Below are positions 1 to 9,480 of a stretch of 64,000 nt of DNA, one piece after another. This DNA is from Nothopassalora personata (lineage: Eukaryota; Ascomycota; Dothideomycetes; Mycosphaerellales; Mycosphaerellaceae). Made by a program: the position numbers and the translations under genes. The stretch's first letter is position 1. Each line of letters begins with the position of its first letter. The DNA lies in contig CM066288.1 of the NCBI GenBank assembly GCA_033816765.1, forward strand, positions 2,480,001 through 2,544,000, written 5' to 3'. The notes below the pieces were generated by a model, which saw only the letters and a program-made list of their open reading frames with translations, searched no databases and had not been told where the DNA came from.

Positions 1-200
1 TATCGCTAAGGAGTTAGAGGAGCTCGAGGAGGAAGAGGCGCGTAAGGAGCTAGCGTCTTTTAAGTAGGCGTCGGGGGTAGAGGTATCGCCTTCGCTAGTT
101 TCTTTCTCGGATATCCTAGAGATGCCCGTAAACGACTAGGCGGCGCTTTCTAGGGCGGAGCCCTAGGGCGAGTCCCTAGGAGTAGAAACTTATTAGGGTA
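1..200 (+). pseudogene. 3' tail of a RIP-degraded ORF of unknown family
   Basis: Frame 1 of the + strand reads a glutamate/lysine-rich helical stretch (IAKELEELEEEEARKELASF) from the window edge. It then continues through several TAG codons at places where CAG would keep the frame open, which is the RIP signature. Charged C-terminal tails of this kind occur in fungal pogo/Fot1-like transposases, but no catalytic domain is inside the window, so the family is a guess. The start lies upstream of the window. Confidence 0.35.
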
Positions 201-235
201 TTTATTTATAAGTTGTGTCCCTATTCCTATCGATC

Positions 236-309
236 GGCTAGGTAGCTTAGTAGTAGAGCGTAAGCTATCTAAACTCTTAAGGTCGTAGGTTCGATTCCTA
301 CCCTAGTCG
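236..309 (+). tRNA. tRNA-like sequence, anticodon arm decayed
   Basis: The segment folds as a partial cloverleaf. A 7-bp acceptor stem (GGCTAGG with CCTAGTC, one G-T) closes it, with a 4-bp D stem and a perfect 5-bp T stem (GTAGG/CCTAC) around a TTCGATT loop that includes a good B box. The anticodon arm pairs only TAAG with CTTA and leaves an oversized loop, so no anticodon can be assigned. It could be a decayed tRNA gene or the tRNA-derived head of a SINE. It lies just past the chromodomain end of element A. Confidence 0.4.
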
Positions 310-319
310 CTCGTCGGCT

Positions 320-3300
320 AAGAGATCTATTATCGTAGGTTATATTAACGGACCTATTTTTAGTATTATCGGATCTTTTACTAATAGTTTCGTAGGTATT
401 GTTTTAGTTCCTAGGTATTTTAAATTCGTCGTATCCTTTCTACTTAATAAGGTATCGCTAACCTTTTTTATCTAGGATTTTTTTGACTTCGAATTCGTTT
501 TCTACTTCTAGCTCGAAATAGAAGCTTTCTTAGTAAGGTGTTTTAGCGTCCGCGGGTTCTAACTTAGAGATATAGAAGACTAGGTAGATTTTAGCGTCGG
601 GTAGTAGTCGTAGGCGGTAGTTAACTAGTCCTATAACTTTATCAATAGAAAATAGTCCGACCTTAACGTAATCTAGTTTCCTTAGTCTGTCTTCTTATTC
701 TTAAGTTTTTTATAAGGAGATAGACCTTATCCCCTTCTTTTAGTAGAGGTGCTATTTTTCTCGTATCTTGCCGTTATGAAGACAGTTTGTATTATGCATC
801 TTCGATCGTATTGCGTGTTTCTCTATGTACTTCCTTAAGAGTTTCCGTTATTACGATCGCTCTTTCGGCTTATAGGTAGGATCTAGGTGTTCTAAATAGG
901 TTAGGATCTTTACTAAGGTTTGTATAGAATAGCGACGTTAAAGTTATCTCTAATTTGTAGTTATTTAGTGCGATCTACGCTATTAGTAGTAATGAAACCT
1001 AGTTGTCTTATACGTAGTTAACGTAGTGCCGTACGTATTATTCTAGCGTCTAATTTATCCTCTCGGTCTATCCGTCTGTTTCTAGATAATATACTATTAA
1101 TAGCTTATGTTTAATTCCGATAGTTCCTATAGTCGTTTTCTAGTAATCTAATATAAATAGCTTATCTCTATCTATTATAAATGCTTAGGGGAATCTATAG
1201 TATCAGATAAGTCTATCTAGTATAAGGTGTCCGAGCTACTCTATATTATATGTCTCTAATATAGGAATAAAGTGTACGTAGTTTATAAGTCTATTAACTA
1301 TAACTAGTATATGTCGTATAGTTGTTTCGTGACTTAGTCCCTTAACGGTAGGAGTTTTGTAATAAAGTCTATTATAACTTCGTCCTATAGTTTTATTAGT
1401 GGTGTCCTGAACTGTAGGTAACTATACTTTGCGTGTTTTGTAGCCTTATTCCGTTAGTAGTATACGCATTGTTTTATATAACGTAGTACCTTTTATCTTA
1501 TATATAGAAATAAGAAGCTACGTTAGATTAGGCCTATTGTCTTTAAAGTTCTAGGGTGTCCGTAAGTTAGTCCCCGTAATGTTGTTGTATATATTCTTCT
1601 TCTCGATCCTTCGGTACTTAGTACTTTCCTTACGATATAGGGAATTATTCGTCCTTATCGCCTAATATCCGTACGATGTTATTAAATTCTCTTATATTAG
1701 TACTAAGACTTCCGTCAGGGTTTGTCCTTAGTATCTTATATTATACTAGTTCTTTTCCTTCTATATAGTCGCTTCTTTATCTTAGCGTATCGGGGCGGCT
1801 ATTCTCTCGTCCTAGAGTATATTTAATTTCGAACTTATACTATCCTAGTAGCTCCGACTAGCGGGCTTGCCTTCGGGTAAGTTCTTTTATCGTCGTAAAG
1901 TACGTAAGATTCTTATAATTAGAAAGAATTGTTAACTTCGGTAGGCCCTCGATATATACTCTCTAATATTGTATAGTAGTAACAATAGCTAGAAGCTCTT
2001 TATTATAGATGTCGTAGTTCTATTCCGCTATAGTTATTTTCCGGGTGTAATAGGCTACTAGGTATCTCTACCTATCGTGTATCTATGTTAGGTAGGCGCC
2101 TATTGCTATATTAGACGTATCGGTCTCGATATAGGCTTCCTTACTACGATCGAATAGTCGAAGCGTAGGGGCTAAAGCGCATTGTTCCTTAAGTTTCTTA
2201 AATGCTTCAATCTGTTCCTTTCCCTATTTCTAAGTGACGTCTTTTCTCGTAAGCATCGTCATTAGTGCTGCTGTCCTTACGTAGTCCTTAATGAATTTCC
2301 GGTTATAGTTCGCTAGTCTAAGGAATATTTATACGTCCTTAAGTATTTTCGGTTCTAGCTATTCTCTAATTAACTATGTCTTCGTAGGGTCGATCGTTAT
2401 CCCTATAGTGCTAATAATAAAGCCTAAGAATTTAACTTCTTTCTTATAGAATTCGCATTTCTCGGGTGCCGTCTTGAATCCTAATTGCGTAAGTCGTTCG
2501 AAGACGTCTTAGACTTGTCTTATGTGTTTCTGTAGGGATCCTTTCGTATAGACTAGTATGTCGTCTATGTATGCGATAACGTATACGTCGAGTAGGTCTC
2601 TAAGTGTCTCGTTAATGAGGTCCTAATAGGATGCGGGTGCGTTAGTTAATCCTATTAGTATAACTAAGAATTCGTAGAGTCCGTATCTTGTTCTAAAAGC
2701 GGTTTTCCATTCTTCTCCTTCTACTATTCGTATAGTATAGAAGGCATCTCGTAGGTTAATCTTCGTATACTAGTCCGATCCGGTTAATCTATCTTATGCT
2801 TCTTCGATATTAGGTAGCGGGTATCGGTTCTTAATCGTAATCTCGTTTAACTTCCTATAGTCTTATACGAGTCGTAACTTCCCGTTTGCTTTTAGAACGA
2901 ATATATATAGAGTTCCTATACTTAAGGTAGATCTTCTTATCTATCCTTTAGCTAGCTTCTCCTTTAGCTATTCTCGTAGGGTCTATAGCTCTTTCTTAGA
3001 CGTTTATAATATAGGGGTCCGTATAGAGGCTCTTTCCCTAGCTAAATGTTAATCTTATAATCCTATAGGCGGTACTTAGGTAAGGCGGTTTTACCTCTTT
3101 CCTCTTTAAAGAGTCGCGACTACTTACGATACTCCTTAGGAATACTTAACCCTAAGATATTAGTATCCTTCGATAGTATATTACTTCTTTTACTTCTAGT
3201 AACTTCGTAACCCGGCGGCCCTACGCTAGTATCTATCCCGGTCGAAGGTAGTTCTTCTATCCTTCTAGTCGGCGTAAGCTATATCTCGTTTAGCTATTTC

Positions 3301-3700
3301 CTTACCTTATCTATTAGCGAACGCTACTACTACGTAGGCTAAATGTCGATAATATAATCGTATTCCCTAAATGTAAGTACTCCTCTTCTCTAGTCGATTA
3401 CTAGATTATGCTTTCTTAACTAAGGTATACCTAATACTATGTTATAACTAGCTATATTAGTAATATCTAAGGTAACATTCTCGTAGTACTATTAGATAGC
3501 TAGTAGTAATAGTATCGTCTCCTATTCTACGCTAGGTAACGATAATCCGTCTCCCGCAATTAACTCGTAACCCTATTTCTTCTTTAGGGTAGCTAACCCG
3601 TTTCTTCTTACAAAAGACTCGGAGATAAAATTCCCCGCTACTCCCAAGTCGATTCTAATACTAGTCCTATATCCGTTAACGATTGCTTATATCTAGAAAA
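320..3700 (-). pseudogene. Element A pol (PR-RT-RH-IN-chromodomain), degraded
   Basis: Reading the minus strand, the aspartic protease core (ID.G.AGNFIS) lies near 3610-3670. The RT active-site box AYIDDILVYTK is near 2545-2590, with both catalytic aspartates preserved. The RNase H box, reading ETDTSNIAIGAYL, is near 2060-2140. The integrase C-terminal beta-barrel motif (VG.F.IDKVIG.VNYRLRL) is near 560-680 and a chromodomain (EVKKILDKKG...WKGYDE-like) near 330-500. Nonsense codons are scattered throughout and most fall where CAA/CAG is expected. The protein would have made and integrated the cDNA; it cannot be produced now. Confidence 0.78.
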
Positions 3701-4779
3701 CTATGTTTAATGTCGATACGTAAGCCTAAGTATTATATAACTCCCTTTAGTCGCTTATTCCTAGGGAGCTAATCCTTTTCCCGAATAGTATATAGTTCGC
3801 TATACTTCGTACCTAGAGGCTTCGGCTAGAACCTATAGCCCGTTACCCTATATCTATACCTATAGTTTATTACGTTCCTAGATCTTCTACGATTCTAAGT
3901 AGAGAGCCCGTACGTGCGTTACAGTATACTATTCGTAGTTTATTTAAGACGAAAGTTCCTACCGGTATTAGGTATCCGGTATCTATTATTTAGCTTCCTG
4001 TAGGTAGTCGTTCGATAACCGCTTTAGCTAAGTTCTCCGTATTACTTATAGTTAGGTAACCCTATACTATACCCCTTATTATATCGAGTGTTTTATCAAA
4101 CTCGTTAGGGTTTAGGTATCGTTTTTCTAAGAACTTTAGTAGGATTTCTTTGTACCTTCGTTAGAGGTAGATAATTAACTTATAGAGTTTTCTTAGCGCG
4201 TCTACCGTAAATGTGTGTACTTTGTTTTCGTCGTCGGTATCGCTCTCTTCTTCTTCGGATAAGTCCTCGCTTAACTCCTCCGATACGTAATCTTCTTCGA
4301 TAGTATCTAGTTTGTTTATTTATTGTTCCGGTGCTAGTAACTAACGTCCGTTCTATTCTAGATCTTAGTTTTCTTTATTATCGTTATCGAAGTAAGATTC
4401 GTCTATATCTACTTCTTAGAGCTTGTTTTGTCTGTAATAAGCTCCTAGGGTTCCTACTAGCTATTGTAGCTAGTACCCTACGCCTAACTTAGTATTGTAG
4501 TAGGTTTAATACGAGTCCTAGTAATAGAATCGCTAGTAAAGGCTTCCGTAACCGTATCGAGATTCCTTCTTAACTTTATAGTTAACTCCTCGTACTATTA
4601 TACTAAATAATTTAATAGTCTTTAATTATTAGTCATTTGGTAGTAGTATATATTGTTAAATATAGTATCCTCCTTGTCCTTATAAGGGGTCTAGGAGAGG
4701 CGTCGTAACCCGGTTACTATCCTTCTCTTCTACTCTCTAGGTATAGTTAAATTATTAGGGTCTAATACTACTCCTAGAT

Positions 4780-5760
4780 TTGCCAACCTTTAGTTATATT
4801 ATATTGAATTGCTCGCGGCGCACTATATTCTTACCGCGGCAATCCCGCGCTATATAGCCTTCTTTACTATAGGCGTAGTATATAAGTTTTCCTTTTCCTT
4901 TAAAGGGCTTTCCGTAGCCCCTACTCTTATCAATCCTCCGTCCTCGTTAGGTAATGTCTAGTTCTATTAGCTATAGTCTATAGTAGGGCTAGCTTTATCG
5001 TAAGAATTCTCCCTTCGTAATATATCTTCCTAAGGGTTTACGATCTAGACTGTATCCTACTATGCCTCCTACTTTAGAATCGTATTTCTTTTCCTAGTAT
5101 CGTTCCTAGAGCTAGTCGTTGATATCGATCGACGCCTTTATTAGCTCTTCGAGGTTAGTAATCGTTCCTCCGTGTCTTATTAACTCGTCCTTAACGGAGT
5201 CCTTAAGCCTACGTCGGAACATAGTTATTAACGCCGTCTAGTCCTATCCGGTAATCTGTCCGTATTCTTTGAATTTAGCGGTATACTCTAAAGTAGATAT
5301 TTTCTACTTTAGGTATTAAATAATTTGTATAGCCTATTAGACTTCGTTCGAGGTTCTAAAGATTAACTTGATCTTATCTTTAAAAAGGGTATAGCTCCTA
5401 AACATTCCGGTAGGGTCTTATCGTCCTATACCTTTAAGGTATTCCTTAAGGTAAGGTTTAATCTAGTTCTACGCGCTTCCGCGAAGGAACGTAATAGCGA
5501 AGATAGTTCTTTTATTAGCATCGACTAGGTTAAACATAAGATATATATCTATCTAATTAACCCAGTCGTTAAACTTAGCCCTGTCTCTATAGAAGAGGTC
5601 TAGCTTAGTAGCCTTAACGTCGTTCTTCCTTAGAGTAGGCTCGTTATCGTTATTAGACTTATCGTCCTTCGTAGTAGTCTATCGTAGTAGCGCATGGCGG
5701 ATGCTTCCTACTTCGCTAAGGGCGGGTATTCCCCTACTAGCTACTTAAGTAGCGCTTATC
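4780..5760 (-). pseudogene. Element A gag, degraded
   Basis: The minus strand reads a retrotransposon gag core (KLDLFYRDRAKFNDWVN followed by FAITFLRGSA) near 5480-5630. A zinc knuckle whose first two cysteines have become tyrosine (YYAYSKEGYIARDC) lies near 4835-4890. The Cys-to-Tyr changes are G-to-A on the coding strand, as RIP produces. This would have been the structural nucleocapsid protein. The start codon could not be chosen reliably. Confidence 0.65.
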
Positions 5761-5879
5761 CTAAGGGGGTTTAAAGTGTTATATCTCGTTCTAGGGCTAG
5801 TCTTAAAAAGAGATAAGTTAAGTCACGTAGCGGTATTCTTTAGAGAGGCTAAAGCGAGCTAAGCGAAGATGAATAATTA

Positions 5880-6136
5880 GGATAAGAGTGTATTCTAATT
5901 AGTAAGATAGTAACATAAGTTGAACGCATCGAAACTATAAGGGATTCTTAGCGTTCCTAAATATAAAGGAGATTCGTAGATCTCGGTAATTAGTCTAATT
6001 ATTCTAAGCATAAGTAGCCTAATTAGTCTAAGCATAAGCAGTCTAATCGCCCTAAGTCTAAGCGCTTAGGTAGGATAAGTTACGTACTCGTCTCGTTGTT
6101 ATAATTCTGGGGTCTTTATGAATTATTCCGTAATAC
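5880..6136 (-). repeat. Element A 5' LTR (inner edge uncertain)
   Basis: In element orientation the sequence starting at 6136 reads TATTACGGAATAATTC, a RIPed form of the TGTTACGG start common to fungal gypsy LTRs. The outer boundary is sharp because the adjacent B' sequence departs from intact B there. The inner boundary was not resolved. Confidence 0.45.
5993..6064. repeat. 24-bp tandem repeat, three copies, in the element A LTR
   Basis: Three consecutive 24-bp units start at 5993, 6017 and 6041. The first two share most bases (CTAATTA.TCTAAGCATAAG) and the third is more diverged. They lie in the LTR or leader of element A and may be promoter-type subrepeats; that role is inferred. Confidence 0.6.
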
Positions 6137-7649
6137 CGGGCTTCCGTCGGCTTTTGTCCGGATCTCAATCTTATAGTTAAGATTACCGCGATACGGAGCT
6201 AGTTTATCTACTTCCCTAGTAGAAAATAATAGAAGTATATCCTAAAGTTCTAAGGGTAGGCTCTTCTTAAGCTCCTCTCGTATAGGCGGCTCCTTCTTAC
6301 TAAGGGCCTTTTTAACATCTTCTACAATTACCGTAGTAATCGTAGCAAAGCGCTTACCTGACTTACGTTCTTTATAGTTACGCCCTTCGGGTACCTAATT
6401 CTTTACTAAGCTATAGTAGTACTAGCGTTCTTTAGGCGTAGTCTAGATCTAATTATACGCCTTCTATAGGTTCCCTAGGATTATAGGGAAATCTAGATTA
6501 GGTACGACGTAAGCGTAAATAATCTATTAGATCCCGGTAATCTCTATATAGAAGGCAACTACTCCTTTAATCGAGTCTCGTATCGCCTTTATAAACCCTA
6601 TAGCCTTACGGCTCTCGCTACTAATATACGTAAGACCGAGGCCTTTTGCTAGGTCTCCCTTATTTATAGTATAGTATATATGTCCTTTATTAATAAGGGT
6701 AAACGTTCCGTAACTTTTGTTTAGAAGTACGTTAGTATATATAATATTCCCGTTAATAGAACTCTTAACTACGTTCTAACCCTTTACTAGTACTTCTTTA
6801 TCCCCTAGCGCTAGCTTTAGCCTAGGAGCTAGTCTTTTCCTATATCTTCGGGATGTAACTTAAAACCCTCGTCCTCTAGGATCGGCGCGACTAAAGCCGT
6901 ATTAATCCTAGTAGGATTAACTACTACGGCGTACGGGCATTCTTTTACTCGATGTCCGCTTACTCTCTAGCGGAAGTGGAGCTATTCTTAGCGTCTTTAA
7001 TCTCTCTCGGCGGTATCTACCTATTTCGCTCTTTACTTCCCCTTATCCTCCTCCCGGTCTCTACGACTTCTAGAGCGGCCTCCGCTTATTCTTATTAGTA
7101 CTATAATAGTATTACTATCGGTATTAACCCTAGTAACGGTAGGTCCCGTAAAAGAACGGGTAGTAACCGTAGTAGTCGTACTAGAGTCCCTATTATTATC
7201 CTTCTACTTCTTGATAGCTATTTCAAACTAATCTATATCTTCGAGGTTAGTTATAATCCGTTCGACCTCCTTCGTAAACTTATAGTAGTCCTCCTTTTTC
7301 GGTATAGCTACCGTATATATTCTAGCGGGGTTCGAGAAGGTATAACGTAGGTAGCTAATCTTAGCGTCGTCGCTATAGTTCTCTCCGCTAGTACTTAGTA
7401 GGAGTCCGTCAAATTTTATCTAGTAATCGTACTAAGGTTAACCGTTCGTATATTTAATCTTAGTAAGCTACTCTAGAGCTTTAGCGCGCTCGTTACTATT
7501 ACCAAAGACTTTCTTAAGTCACGCGAAGGAAGTAACGGGGTCCCTCCTAAGTTTGCCGTCTCCCTTATCCTAGAAGTGCCGTATTCTAGTACGCTCTCTC
7601 GCTAGTAAGGTATTGTTAATCGTATCCTAGTAGTATTCATTAGAGAGCG
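6137..7649 (-). pseudogene. B' gag and start of pol, degraded
   Basis: This minus-strand sequence aligns by eye with 30840-32330 of element B. It includes the remains of the gag domain near 7440-7640, the zinc-knuckle region near 6950-7000 and the protease region near 6560-6760. RIP-type stops break every frame. It ends at the junction with element A before any RT motif, so RT, RNase H and integrase are missing. No function is possible. Confidence 0.65.
7645..7649. repeat. Target-site duplication of element E (GAGCG), left copy
   Basis: GAGCG here matches GAGCG at 15338-15342 directly outside the other LTR. Joining the two flanks through one copy restores the B-family sequence found at 30802-30840. 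Confidence 0.93.
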
Positions 7650-7841
7650 TGACACGAGGCCTACGAGTGTAAGAGGGAAACGTAGGGTGTAGGGAATAGA
7701 GACGTAGTTAGACGAAGTATCTAGAGGTAACGCGCGAAGTACGAAAGATAAAGCAAAGCGCCGAGGCGTCGCGCTAGCGCCGGGAGATCACGTGACCCTG
7801 ATCACGTGACCGAACATCCAAATCAAGGTCGCTTCGTGACA
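7650..7841 (-). repeat. Element E 3' LTR
   Basis: 192 bp, identical to 15146-15337. In element orientation it begins TGTCACGAAG and ends CTCGTGTCA. The U3 end holds two 12-bp copies of GATCACGTGACC, 14 bp apart (plus-strand CACGTG at 7789-7794 and 7803-7808), possible bHLH-type sites. The pol frame runs 65 coding bases into this LTR before its stop at 7774. Confidence 0.95.
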
Positions 7842-9477
7842 GTACCCCCCCCTCCACGAGACGAGCTCCTGCGACGTCGTTCAGGCTATTGCGTTGCGTG
7901 CCAGTTGCACTTGCGTGCTTGCTGGTATTGCTTGTTCGCTGCTCATCATATGACGGCTGACTGCTGGTGTGCGAGTGTTGTTGCATGGTCTCACCCATTG
8001 AAGAGGTAGGCCGCTTTGAAGAACTTCCATCCAGCCGAATGCCTTCTGCGAGTGAGTAGAAAGGAGGCGTGGACTTCGTAGGCGGTGTGGCGTCTCCGGA
8101 GATCACTGCGAGACCATAAACTGAGACGCTAAATACGTGCGCCATGAACTCATCGTCAACCTCCGTAGGTCGTGGCTTGTCTGGGTATGCGCGGTGAAAT
8201 TCTTGCACCAGCTCCTCAGCACCTGGCAGCAGTGAGGTGTATGGGCGTTCGCTCATTGTGCCGTCCTTCCACAAAACCTTGTACCAGACTTTGCGGTATT
8301 TTATCCTTGAGTCAACCACCTCTTGAACTTCCCATTCAGTCGATTCTTTACCATCTCTTACTATTTCGAGCGGCGGCGGCGGCGGCAGGTGCTGTCCAGG
8401 CAGCGGGTCTTCGGGTGCGCGGCGTAGGAGACTCGAGTGGAAAACATCGTGGAGGTGGGCGAGATCAGAGTTAGGTGGGAATCGCAGGCGGTAGGAACGG
8501 CGCCCAATAGGCTCGACGACTTCGAAGGGACCGAATGCTTTACTGTCGAGTTTCTTGGATGGTCGTGTAGTGCGGATGTTGCGTGCGTCGAGGAAGACTT
8601 TGTCGCCCTTTTGGAAATTTGGTGCGGGTGCACGTGCCACATTAGCTTGATCCGTGTTCTTGGCTTGGGTCCAAGCGTGCTCCGCTCGCATTTGCTCGAG
8701 CACGGCCTGTGTGAATTGCTCAAAGTCTCTGAGGTTGTCTGCAAAGGTGTCGGCTGCATCAAGCTGTTTCACCTTGTCTGCCGTGACTTGTGGACGGGCT
8801 TCAGATGGCTTCACATTCATCCCTAAGCTCGGGTGCCTTCCTGTGTTCGCAAAGAATGGTGTAACGCCTGTGCTGGCAGCTACATGGTTGTTCATCGCGA
8901 ATTCCGCGGTCGGCAGCCAGTTAACCCAGTCGTCCTGGAGATAGTTACTGAAAGCTCGCAAGTATTGCTCTAACGCTTGGTTAGTTCGCTCCGATTGACC
9001 GTCGGTCTCTGGGTGGAAGGAAGTTGACAGGTTTTGTTTGATGCCGAGCCGCTGGCAGAGTCGTTCCCAGAAGGCGCTTACAAACTGCGTCCCGCGGTCT
9101 GACACAAATATTTCTGCGACGCCGTGATGGGGCATAATGTAATGGTAGTACAGGTCAGCTGTGTGTTCTGCATCCATACGGTCCGTAGGGATGAAGTGCA
9201 CCTGCTTGGAGAGCATGTCTGTTACTGTCAGGATATTGGTGTATGTCTTGCCATCTCTGCGAGATTTGCTAGGCGGCAGGTCGACTATGAAGTCCATGGC
9301 GACGTGTTTCCAGACGTCCGGTGGTGTACGATGGGCGGAGAGCGTCCCTTGGTACCGTGAACGAGACGGTGTTGATCTCCTACAGATGTAGCAGTTGCGC
9401 ACGTATTGGGTGATGTCTTTCTGCATGAAAGGCCACCATAGGTCATGGCGTAGAATCAGTTCGTGTGTGCGTGCCAT
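7774..9477 (-). CDS. Element E pol, second half: integrase with chromodomain
   Basis: A 567-residue open frame, in the same frame as the upstream pol and separated from it only by one TAA codon (9481-9483) and a glycine codon. Integrase features: the CYIC pair of the HHCC zinc site at residues 29-32 (its histidines lie before the stop), and the catalytic triad D62 (MDFIVDLP), D127 (VSDRGTQF) and E163 (DGQSERTN), with the diagnostic 35-residue D-E spacing. A GPF/YRLRFP C-terminal module lies near residues 313-350 and a chromodomain (EWEVQEVVDSRIKYRKVWY...WKDG) near 378-430. Chromodomains direct insertion into heterochromatin in this lineage. The ATG at 9475-9477 is unlikely to be a real start; the frame is better read as the rest of pol after a nonsense mutation. 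Confidence 0.9.
   Translation of the reverse strand: MARTHELILRHDLWWPFMQKDITQYVRNCYICRRSTPSRSRYQGTLSAHRTPPDVWKHVAMDFIVDLPPSKSRRDGKTYTNILTVTDMLSKQVHFIPTDRMDAEHTADLYYHYIMPHHGVAEIFVSDRGTQFVSAFWERLCQRLGIKQNLSTSFHPETDGQSERTNQALEQYLRAFSNYLQDDWVNWLPTAEFAMNNHVAASTGVTPFFANTGRHPSLGMNVKPSEARPQVTADKVKQLDAADTFADNLRDFEQFTQAVLEQMRAEHAWTQAKNTDQANVARAPAPNFQKGDKVFLDARNIRTTRPSKKLDSKAFGPFEVVEPIGRRSYRLRFPPNSDLAHLHDVFHSSLLRRAPEDPLPGQHLPPPPPLEIVRDGKESTEWEVQEVVDSRIKYRKVWYKVLWKDGTMSERPYTSLLPGAEELVQEFHRAYPDKPRPTEVDDEFMAHVFSVSVYGLAVISGDATPPTKSTPPFYSLAEGIRLDGSSSKRPTSSMGETMQQHSHTSSQPSYDEQRTSNTSKHASATGTQRNSLNDVAGARLVEGGVLSRSDLDLDVRSRDQGHVISRR
7845..7855 (-). other. Element E polypurine tract
   Basis: The minus strand reads GGAGGGGGGGG three bases upstream of the 3' LTR, the expected plus-strand primer position. 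The tract lies inside the pol reading frame, so it is also translated. Confidence 0.8.
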
Positions 9478-9480
9478 GCC

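Larger units (their letters stand above)
320..6136 (-). mobile_element. Element A: RIP-degraded Ty3/gypsy chromovirus
   Basis: A minus-strand LTR retrotransposon with gag at the right, then protease, RT, RNase H, integrase and a C-terminal chromodomain at the left. All frames are broken by TAG/TAA at former CAG/CAA codons. The 5' LTR forms the right end and abuts truncated element B' at about 6136. No 3' LTR is seen at the left, where the chromodomain is followed directly by a tRNA-like sequence, so the element looks truncated there. Confidence 0.8.
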
